Below, one piece after another: positions 1 to 5,965 of a DNA stretch of 6,591 bases. The stretch's first letter is position 1, and each line of letters opens with the position of its first letter. The notes below the pieces were generated by a model. It was not told the origin of the DNA. It saw only the letters and a program-made list of their open reading frames with translations, and ran no database searches. The stretch covers positions 1-6,591 of the forward strand of contig JBJOND010000101.1 in the NCBI GenBank assembly GCA_046052065.1, in the 5' to 3' direction. Both the position numbers and the translations under genes were made by a program. This stretch comes from CAINEC01 sp046052065. GTDB lineage: Bacteria; Bacteroidota; Bacteroidia; AKYH767-A; OLB10.

Positions 1-1098
1 AATAGCGGATGTATCTGTTGCATTTAATGTTGCCCCTGATAAACTAATTGCCCATGTATAATTATCAGCATACAAAACTGGTGCAATAGCATATGAAATT
101 GGAGTACCTTGACATGGTGCTGTGTCTACAACTGCAAAAGTTGGTGAGGTTGGAATTGTACGAATAAATAAAGTAACGGTATCTGTAAAAATTGGACTTC
201 CGCACGTGTTTGATATGCGACAAATAAAACGCGTGTTGCTCAATGACAAGGGAGGATTAGTTATATTCAAGGTATTCGTTCCGCCTGCACTAAAAACAGC
301 GCTACCTGTTACATTCACAAATACACCATTAATTTCTTGAAGCCATTGGTGATTTAAAGAGGAACCAGCTGAAACAACAGATAAATTAGTACTACTTCCA
401 TCACAGATTGTTTTTGAAACAGGCTGGGTAGTAATTGAAGGATAGGTATTTACTTTTAAAAACACAGCCGTTGATGTATCTGATGAGTTGCATGGGCCAA
501 ACACAATACAACGATAATAGAACATATTCATGTTAGCAGGGCAACTTGCAATGTTGATTGTTTTGGTTGTTGCTCCCGTATAATTAAAGTTGTTTACCAC
601 ATTTACAAACCCCAATCCTGAATCTACCTGCCATTGGTATGTAAACAGTCCACTGCCTCCCGGCGATTGTACATTAAAGCTGCAATTGTCATTTTCGCAG
701 ACTGTACGTGAGGGCGTGAACGATGTTATGGCAGGAACTTTCAAAACAGTTAATGTGGCTGTATTTGAAATAGCATTTGGTGCAATAGGGCCATATGCCA
801 CGCAACGTATTTGTGATGCATTATAAGCAAGACTTAAATTTGAAATAACTAATGTTGGAGTTGAACTACCACTCAGAGATCCAGTATCTGCCAAGTTGCT
901 CCATGTGCTATTACTAAAAATTTGCCAGCGCAATGAGTCATAATCTAATGCAACTACATCAAAAGTAGCGGTATTGAATTCGCAGGTAGTTAGGTTACTT
1001 GGATTTGTACTGAATGAAGCAGGATTGGTAATTTGAGCGTTTACAGTAGATGATGCCCAAAGTAATAAGAATAGTAATAGGGTAACAGGAGTTCTCAT
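1..1098 (-). CDS. Secreted multi-domain Ig-like/PKD-like surface protein, N-terminal part (3' end off window)
   Basis: Reading the minus strand from the ATG at 1098 gives 366 uninterrupted codons to the window edge, so the gene is 3'-partial. Residues 1-21 form a signal peptide: a short RTP head, a Leu-rich core and a VNA cleavage site before Gln22. Three consecutive Ig-like domains follow, each with an early Cys, a Trp in a core strand and a late Cys: Cys39/Trp58/Cys99, Cys134/Trp156/Cys197 and Cys232/Trp252/Cys293. The YQWQ and HQWL strands match the usual bacterial Ig-like pattern, and extra Cys residues (139, 186, 203, 299) suggest more disulfides. From about residue 310 a PKD-like domain begins, with the typical APCQG start and NYTW strand. 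Such proteins are commonly adhesins or T9SS cargo in Bacteroidota. The C-terminal sorting domain that would prove this lies outside the window. The start is supported by the signal peptide and the A-rich bases just before the ATG. The exact function is unknown. Confidence 0.85.
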   Translation of the reverse strand, partial: MRTPVTLLLFLLLWASSTVNAQITNPASFSTNPSNLTTCEFNTATFDVVALDYDSLRWQIFSNSTWSNLADTGSLSGSSTPTLVISNLSLAYNASQIRCVAYGPIAPNAISNTATLTVLKVPAITSFTPSRTVCENDNCSFNVQSPGGSGLFTYQWQVDSGLGFVNVVNNFNYTGATTKTINIASCPANMNMFYYRCIVFGPCNSSDTSTAVFLKVNTYPSITTQPVSKTICDGSSTNLSVVSAGSSLNHQWLQEINGVFVNVTGSAVFSAGGTNTLNITNPPLSLSNTRFICRISNTCGSPIFTDTVTLFIRTIPTSPTFAVVDTAPCQGTPISYAIAPVLYADNYTWAISLSGATLNATDTSAI

Positions 1099-1121
1099 TT
1101 TATTGAATCTTTAACTAACCG

Positions 1122-1129
1122 CGAAAATA
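1122..1129 (-). promoter_or_regulatory. Weak candidate -7 promoter element for the Ig-like protein
   Basis: On the minus strand TATTTTCG matches the Bacteroidota -7 consensus TAnnTTTG at all but one fixed position, and lies 23 bp upstream of the ATG at 1098. I see no convincing TTTG at the -33 distance, so this is only a candidate. A similar element (TATTTTTC) lies about 20 bp further upstream. Confidence 0.25.
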
Positions 1130-1147
1130 TTGAATACACTTCAACGA

Positions 1148-1161
1148 AAAATAATTATTTT
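1148..1161. repeat. 14-bp perfect AT-only palindrome in divergent intergenic region
   Basis: AAAATAATTATTTT is a perfect inverted repeat with no loop, located between the two divergent genes and about 36 bp upstream of the -33 element of the plus-strand promoter. It could be an operator for a dimeric regulator. However, a palindrome of this length made only of A and T is expected about once by chance in an AT-rich window of this size. Confidence 0.3.
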
Positions 1162-1196
1162 GTCAAATTACTGGTAATGATGATAAAATTGAACTT

Positions 1197-1226
1197 TTTG
1201 TCGGTCAATAGAAAATGCTAAATTTG
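1197..1226 (+). promoter_or_regulatory. Bacteroidota-type promoter (-33 TTTG, -7 TAAATTTG) for the exported hypothetical gene
   Basis: TTTG at 1197-1200 and TAAATTTG at 1219-1226 are separated by 18 bp, matching the -33/-7 consensus (TTTG and TAnnTTTG) used by the primary sigma factor of Bacteroidota. The -7 element ends only 5 bp before the ATG at 1232, so the transcript should start at or next to the initiation codon, giving a leaderless or near-leaderless mRNA. Confidence 0.6.
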
Positions 1227-1231
1227 TATCA

Positions 1232-2275
1232 ATGACCAAGCAGTTACTTATTTTCATTTTCGTTGGTTTGTTTTTCAGCAAAGTGAATGCTGCCGACAAT
1301 AAATCGCTTGTGGTCCCTGTTCTATTTACAATTGAAAATGGCACGTACGATTTATCTTTCCTGATAGTCAAGAAAAACGGAGTGGCTTTATTCACAAAAA
1401 CAGGGGAGAAGAATATGAAGCTGAAGCTTGAATATGGCAATGAATATTTATTATGTTTTGGCAAAGAAGGATATATCACGAAACAAATTTTGTTTAATAC
1501 CAGTCTTCCCGAAGGAATAGATACTGCTGCGTTGGAACCCTATAAAATTGGTGTTCGAATTTTTAAGCAATACGAAGGAGTGAATATTGTAATTTATAAT
1601 CAGCCAGTCGGATTTATTCATTTTATTCCAGAGGACGAAGGTTTTGGTTACGATACTGATTATACTAAATCTATTTTATCAGAACTTGAAGCGACAGAGA
1701 ATATTCTGATTCAAAAATCGAAGGAAGAAAAGAAAAAGCAGGATAACGATGCATTGGATAAAAAGAAAGAATTAAAAAAAGAATCAGAGAAAAAAGAAAT
1801 TATTCCTGAAGTTAAAAAAGAATTGGCTCAAGATTCAACTTCATCGGATGCAGAGAAAAGTAATCAAATTAAAGAAGTTGCAGAGAATGATTCTCTTGTA
1901 ACGAAAAAAGCAAAAGTTGGTGAGGGAGAAGAGCAACCTATTACCAATCTGGGTATTGGCAACGGTGAAGATCAAAAAGGGAAAGTGAGTATGGATAGCG
2001 GCGAAGATAAAATTCAACAGCATTTATATGTTGCATCAGGCGAAGAGCCCATCGAAGAGAAAAATTCTATTTTGCCAGAGGTTGAAACTATCACGCGAGA
2101 GATTGTAGAGAAGAACAGGAAAATTACAGAGGTAGAAGTCTATTTTGAAGAAAAGAAATCTATTATTCGAAAAGTAGTTTACAACTGGGGAGGTATTTAT
2201 TACTACAATATTGATAATAAAACTATCAGTGAAGATCAGTTTTATTCTATCATCAAAAACAGTAAGCGCAGATAA
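1232..2275 (+). CDS. Exported protein of unknown function with N-terminal beta-rich domain, charged linker and small C-terminal domain
   Basis: This 347-residue protein starts with a signal peptide (residues 1-20, hydrophobic LLIFIFVGLFF, cleavage after VNA), so it is exported to the periplasm or surface. Residues about 25-135 look like a beta-sandwich: alternating hydrophobic strands and a segment around residues 68-90 (YGNEYLLCFGKEGYITKQI) like those in many Bacteroidota envelope proteins. Residues about 160-285 are a low-complexity linker, first Lys/Glu-rich (162-200), then Ser/Asp/Gly-rich with a degenerate GE[ED] repeat. Residues about 285-343 form a compact C-terminal module with two aromatic strands (VEVYFEE and NWGGIYYYNID). 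There is no lipobox, transmembrane helix after the signal peptide, or catalytic motif that I recognise. The ATG is fixed by the signal peptide. It is transcribed alone, divergent from the Ig-like gene and convergent with the LytTR gene. I cannot assign a function; a structural or anchoring role in the envelope is only a guess. Confidence 0.85.
   Translation: MTKQLLIFIFVGLFFSKVNAADNKSLVVPVLFTIENGTYDLSFLIVKKNGVALFTKTGEKNMKLKLEYGNEYLLCFGKEGYITKQILFNTSLPEGIDTAALEPYKIGVRIFKQYEGVNIVIYNQPVGFIHFIPEDEGFGYDTDYTKSILSELEATENILIQKSKEEKKKQDNDALDKKKELKKESEKKEIIPEVKKELAQDSTSSDAEKSNQIKEVAENDSLVTKKAKVGEGEEQPITNLGIGNGEDQKGKVSMDSGEDKIQQHLYVASGEEPIEEKNSILPEVETITREIVEKNRKITEVEVYFEEKKSIIRKVVYNWGGIYYYNIDNKTISEDQFYSIIKNSKRR
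1925..2050 (+). repeat. Degenerate 12-13-residue GE[ED] repeat in the linker of the exported protein
   Basis: Four copies of Gly-Glu-(Glu/Asp) begin at residues 232, 245, 257 and 270, a spacing of 13, 12 and 13 residues. Each is followed by a polar residue or Pro and then a variable tail. Codons also partly agree (GGN GAA GAK). The intervening residues are poorly conserved, so this is either an old, decayed tandem repeat or compositional bias in an acidic linker. Confidence 0.45.
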
Positions 2276-2285
2276 TTATTTTGCG
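2267..2285. terminator. Imperfect hairpin spanning the stop-stop junction, possible weak bidirectional terminator
   Basis: CGCA at 2267-2270 pairs with TGCG at 2282-2285, and between them ATAATTAT (2272-2279) is self-complementary. The element covers both adjacent stop codons of the two convergent genes. The stem is short and interrupted by a bulge, and no clear T-tract follows on either strand, so terminator activity is doubtful. Confidence 0.2.
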
Positions 2286-3133
2286 AGTCGGTTGGTTATT
2301 TCGTTGGTTAGACTTCGCGATACCGGCACTCTGATACTACAGTTTTTTAAATTTAGCAGATAGCCACGAGCGTTAGCAGAAACAGAAGTAACATAATCCA
2401 GATTTATAACCCACTTTTTCTGACAACGATAAAAAGCAGTATATTTTCTAAGCTGTTCACGGGCATCCTTCAAAGACATTCTCAGTTTGACTTCATTCAT
2501 TAAACCGTTATTGAAGAAATAAACAGCCACGTATTTTTTTGTCTCTGATAAAAAGATGATGTCTATTACTTTGATTTTTTTAGTCCCATCTACAGTATTA
2601 AACTCTACTAATTCATCTTGCTGATTTGTTAAGCGTTTTTTATAATTCAATGAATTAGATATTGCATCAGCTTCTTTATTTAATGTTTTATTGAGAAATT
2701 TCTCGTTAAAAATTACGTAGGTAATAACAAAAGGAGCAATTGCAAATATGCTAACAATCGGGAATAACAACACATTGTAAAGGTTATATAATCCAACGTA
2801 AAAGAAAGAATAAAATGCTACTATAATCGCAATCAAAAGTACATTCCAAATAATAAATAGCACTTCTTTTTTAATTGTCCATTCCATCTCGTTGCGCAGC
2901 GGTACAAAGAATTCAGGTAAGAATAAAGTATTAAATAAAATAATCAACGAAGTGACTATTCCGCCCTTAATTGCAAACGATAAAATATCAGACGTGTTTA
3001 TTGTATCAAGGTTAAGGGGCTTGAAAAAAAACAAGATAAAAATAACAAAGAGTCCCCATGACAATCCAATGCCGACTTTAATTAATTTGTTTTGTAATAG
3101 AGGGTAGGGTGTATTCGCTATTTTATTAAACAC
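2276..3133 (-). CDS. Membrane-tethered LytTR-family DNA-binding regulator (four TM helices + LytTR)
   Basis: The 285-residue product has four predicted transmembrane helices (about residues 19-37, 51-71, 90-110 and 121-141) followed, after a short polar stretch, by a LytTR DNA-binding domain (about 176-283). LytTR hallmarks are visible: DIIFLSETKKYVAVYF, the RMSLKDAREQL helix, FYRCQKKWVINLDYV and the final IRVPVSRS strand. LytTR domains bind DNA through beta-strands and usually follow a response-regulator receiver. Here there is no receiver, so the protein is likely a one-component regulator held in the inner membrane. The start is GTG: no ATG lies upstream before an in-frame TAA, and the next Met (83) would remove the first two helices. 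It begins 14 bp after the sprE/porW stop, with no room for its own promoter, so cotranscription is likely. Its stop abuts that of the convergent exported-protein gene. The signal and targets are unknown; regulation of its operon partner is an inference. Confidence 0.88.
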   Translation of the reverse strand: MFNKIANTPYPLLQNKLIKVGIGLSWGLFVIFILFFFKPLNLDTINTSDILSFAIKGGIVTSLIILFNTLFLPEFFVPLRNEMEWTIKKEVLFIIWNVLLIAIIVAFYSFFYVGLYNLYNVLLFPIVSIFAIAPFVITYVIFNEKFLNKTLNKEADAISNSLNYKKRLTNQQDELVEFNTVDGTKKIKVIDIIFLSETKKYVAVYFFNNGLMNEVKLRMSLKDAREQLRKYTAFYRCQKKWVINLDYVTSVSANARGYLLNLKNCSIRVPVSRSLTNEITNRLAK

Positions 3134-3147
3134 GGTAAAAATTTAAT

Positions 3148-5853
3148 TTATTTCAAGTAGTTTTTTTGGAAAAACAAGGAATACGCAGGAATGTTTTTGC
3201 TTCTTACGAGTTGAGCAAGATTGTCTTGAGAAATTACAAAGTAAAACACTTTTGATGGATCACTTTCACCAAGCACATCTGTCGATTTCATTATATCTAA
3301 GTAATAAGCCATTCCAATTGTTGAACTGGCAAATTCAGTTACCATGATGTATTGATACGTTAAATCAATATTCCCATTCTTTACCTCTAGTTTTTCATTA
3401 GAGTAGTTAACATTGTTAAAACTCTTTAATCGAGAAATTACATCTGGAGTATTTAACGAATTGCTTTTATACAATATCAAAAAGTATTGTTTAACGTCTG
3501 GTACAAATAGATAGTTGGTTGTAGAATCGAGTAAATTCTGTAATAGGCTAGTAGTTGCAGAAGTATCTTTAGGTAATTCTTTTATGTTTTTCCCGCGCAT
3601 GAAATCTAGAATTTCTTTAGCACGAATTGCTACAGAATCTTTCGGATAATTTCTGATTACATCTTCTAAAGCTAGCTCAAAATCCTGTGCTGATTTTGTT
3701 TTTCCAACAGCCATGGCTTTTAGTAATGAGAATTTAGGAGCTAACTTACTATTTGGAAATAATGCATCTGCCTCCTCTTTACGTTCAATCACATCAGCAT
3801 ATTGCTTTTTCAAATATGCACGATAAGTGTTTTCATAATACACCTCTAGTACGGCTGTTTTTTTCTTTAGCTCTTTATAGTAATTAGGATTGGTAATCAA
3901 CTTTGCATATTCTGATTCTGGATAGTCTGTAAGAAGCCTCGTTTTATAGTTCTCTGCTTTAGCAGTATCATTCAAGGCTATTAATGTTCTGTACAAATTG
4001 TAGTAACTTGGTTGTTTGTACTTGCTTTCTGGGAATCGACGATTAAGTTCTTCAAAACTCTTTACGCTTTCAGGAAAATTTAACAACTGTTCGCGATAAA
4101 TAACACCGCAATTATACAATGCCTCAGCAATTTTTATATTCGATTCTAAAATCGCTTGAGGTGTACCAGGTATCAAACTCAGATAAGCTGTTTTTCTTGC
4201 AGCTGCATCTAATTTACTAATGGAATCGTTGAGTGCCGATTGATTATTAGCTGTACTATCAATTCCATCTCCACTATTGTCATCACCATTTTCAATCACT
4301 ACATCTTTTTCACTTCTTCTCCAATTATCTTCTAGTTTCCTTGTTCCCCATTTTTTTAAGAATTCGTTGAATCCAAAAGAGATAGATGATTGATTGTAAA
4401 AGTACCAAGACCCTTGTGCTGTAGCGCCTGGTCCGTTTACATCTCTTGCTTGACTCTTCAAAGTTTTTTCTTCAAGAATTTTCTGTTCTTCAACTTTCTT
4501 TTTTTCCTCTTCCTCTTTTTTCAATCGCTCTTTTTCAGAATCTTCAAAGGCAATGATGCTTTTAATTTTCTCCTCCCTTTCTTGTGGGTTAAGAGATGCT
4601 AGTGACTGTAAACTGTCTTCTTGTTGGATGACCTTTAGATTTTTTACTAATCGTTCTAAGCTATTTTTCTTTGATTGAATATCTGTATAATCGGGATGGT
4701 CATTAGTTAAATTGGTTAAGCAACTATCGTAGTAAGCCGCTGCAGGAATGTATTCAGGACGTTTATAAAAAATATTTCCTAATGCTAGGTAACTCTGTGC
4801 TAATTGAGATGTATTACTTGTAGAAGCCCGAATGGATTGATTTAAATAAGTGATGGCCAAAGGCACATTTTTTTCTTGCTGTGCGATTCCTGCCAAGGCA
4901 TAATATATTTGATCTTTATACTCCTCATTCTTTTCGTCCTTTAACATTTTATTCAATTCCTTCTTCACAATTTCTCCTGATCCACTACTTACATCATAAC
5001 ATCTAGCTCTGTTGATGCGTGCGTTGAATGCCATTTCATAAATCGGATTCATTTTAATTACTTTTTCGTAATTAGAAAATGCCTCTTGTAATGAATCTTG
5101 TTTTTGAAGTAATTGCGCTAAAATAAAAGTATATCGAGCTCTATCGTCTTTTTTTATTGCTGTCGCTGATGCTTTTCTTAATGATTCAGCCGCTCTTGGA
5201 ATATCATCTTTCATCAGATGATACTGAGCTACTACCGCATTATAATCCCCTTTTAAATTGTCTGGAAACTTTTTATCATTTTTTAGATAATCTAAAAGGT
5301 ATTCTGCATCCAGCGTTTTGCCTAATTCGAGATACGATTTACAAAGCCACAATAAGGCTTCGGGACGAATATCGCTTTCTTTATATTCAGATGAAATGTA
5401 TTGAAATGTTTCAATAGAAGACCAGAAATCATGTTTGTAAAACTGTGCCTTACCAATCAAAAGGTAACAGTCGTCAATCCACTTATTACGCTCTTCTACC
5501 TTGTTATCTTTTTTACCTTTGAGCACCATCGAATTTCTGGAGATAGCGATGGATACTTTCTTCATCGCTTCATCCATATCAGGGAAAACGGATTTCGCTT
5601 TGATTAAGTCGGCATATTTAAAGATAGAAAGAACGCGATCGTATTTATCTTCGTGCGCAGTAGCCAGACTTTGTGATCCGGTACGTACGCGCTCACGGGC
5701 ATTGAAGAAAAAATTATAGTGCGTTATCATGCCGTGGTAATTTCTACTTACAGTATTGTTCTTTCTTATACTGCATGACGACCAAAACATTGCAATAAAG
5801 AAAATCGCAATCAGGCCGGAAGAAATTTTAATAACCCTTGAATTTATTCGCAC
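3148..5853 (-). CDS. sprE: SprE/PorW-type TPR lipoprotein of the type IX secretion system
   Basis: The 901-residue product is an outer-membrane lipoprotein: a basic start, hydrophobic core (residues 13-24) and WSSC lipobox with Cys27 as lipid anchor. Trp at -3 is unusual, but Bacteroidota lipoboxes are loose. No acidic surface-export signal follows Cys27, which fits periplasmic orientation. TPR-like helices lie at about 126-195, 237-375, 570-650 and 683-750. A Lys/Glu-rich probable coiled coil spans about 425-470. I recognise family signatures in the N-terminal SRNYHGMITHYNFFFNA (36-52), the central segment from WYFYN (483-487) to LEDNWRRS (507-514), and the C-terminal domain (about 781-900) ending FVISQDNLAQL ... 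FFQKNYL. SprE (Flavobacterium gliding) and PorW (Porphyromonas) are the same family; PorW is reported to connect the PorK/PorN ring to the Sov translocon. Its length is near the family's usual 850-900. The GTG start is chosen because it gives a complete lipoprotein signal and no upstream in-frame ATG is available. It is followed 14 bp later by the LytTR gene. Confidence 0.85.
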   Translation of the reverse strand: MRINSRVIKISSGLIAIFFIAMFWSSCSIRKNNTVSRNYHGMITHYNFFFNARERVRTGSQSLATAHEDKYDRVLSIFKYADLIKAKSVFPDMDEAMKKVSIAISRNSMVLKGKKDNKVEERNKWIDDCYLLIGKAQFYKHDFWSSIETFQYISSEYKESDIRPEALLWLCKSYLELGKTLDAEYLLDYLKNDKKFPDNLKGDYNAVVAQYHLMKDDIPRAAESLRKASATAIKKDDRARYTFILAQLLQKQDSLQEAFSNYEKVIKMNPIYEMAFNARINRARCYDVSSGSGEIVKKELNKMLKDEKNEEYKDQIYYALAGIAQQEKNVPLAITYLNQSIRASTSNTSQLAQSYLALGNIFYKRPEYIPAAAYYDSCLTNLTNDHPDYTDIQSKKNSLERLVKNLKVIQQEDSLQSLASLNPQEREEKIKSIIAFEDSEKERLKKEEEEKKKVEEQKILEEKTLKSQARDVNGPGATAQGSWYFYNQSSISFGFNEFLKKWGTRKLEDNWRRSEKDVVIENGDDNSGDGIDSTANNQSALNDSISKLDAAARKTAYLSLIPGTPQAILESNIKIAEALYNCGVIYREQLLNFPESVKSFEELNRRFPESKYKQPSYYNLYRTLIALNDTAKAENYKTRLLTDYPESEYAKLITNPNYYKELKKKTAVLEVYYENTYRAYLKKQYADVIERKEEADALFPNSKLAPKFSLLKAMAVGKTKSAQDFELALEDVIRNYPKDSVAIRAKEILDFMRGKNIKELPKDTSATTSLLQNLLDSTTNYLFVPDVKQYFLILYKSNSLNTPDVISRLKSFNNVNYSNEKLEVKNGNIDLTYQYIMVTEFASSTIGMAYYLDIMKSTDVLGESDPSKVFYFVISQDNLAQLVRSKNIPAYSLFFQKNYLK

Positions 5854-5898
5854 AATACTTACTTGGTTAATCGATCTGTAGAGTAAATAATAATCTTA

Positions 5899-5929
5899 CA
5901 AATATCGTAAATTAAGTCAATACTTTAAA
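5899..5929 (-). promoter_or_regulatory. Candidate promoter of the sprE/porW-LytTR operon
   Basis: On the minus strand GATATTTG (5906-5899) matches TAnnTTTG except at its first base, and TTTA (5929-5926) lies 19 bp upstream where TTTG is expected at -33. The predicted leader is about 40 nucleotides before the GTG at 5853. Both boxes carry one mismatch, so confidence is modest, but this is the best match in the intergenic region. Confidence 0.35.
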
Positions 5930-5952
5930 TAACGATGCCTCGTAAAGAATAT

Positions 5953-5960
5953 TATATTTG
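5953..5960 (+). promoter_or_regulatory. -7 promoter element of the M23 peptidase gene
   Basis: TATATTTG is an exact match to the Bacteroidota -7 consensus TAnnTTTG and ends 5 bp before the ATG at 5966, the same spacing as for the gene at 1232. I see no TTTG at the proper -33 distance, so recognition may rest on the -7 box alone or on an activator. The transcript should be leaderless or nearly so. Confidence 0.5.
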
Positions 5961-5965
5961 TACCC

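Noticed and set aside
122..826. Plus-strand open frames at 122-340 and 590-826
   Set aside because: They lie antisense to the Ig-like gene, whose minus-strand frame is open over its whole length with a clear signal peptide and domain pattern; the plus-strand products show no recognisable features.
1162..1188. Small inverted repeat ATTAC-TG-GTAAT and a TTGACA-like hexamer on the minus strand upstream of the Ig-like gene
   Set aside because: The repeat is only 5 bp per arm in AT-rich DNA, and the hexamer has no matching -10 at 17 bp; sigma70-type -35 boxes are not the rule in Bacteroidota.
1168..1479. Minus-strand open frame of 103 codons
   Set aside because: Overlaps the promoter and signal-peptide region of the gene at 1232 on the other strand, and its product has no coherent features.
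4390..4602. Plus-strand open frame with a Phe-rich, membrane-like product, and a pyrimidine-rich tract around 4460-4590
   Set aside because: Both are the reverse complement of the Lys/Glu-rich coiled-coil segment of SprE/PorW; AAA/GAA codons read backwards give TTT/TTC runs.
5157..5719. Three overlapping plus-strand open frames
   Set aside because: Shadows of the N-terminal third of the SprE/PorW gene, which has family signatures and a lipoprotein signal on the minus strand.
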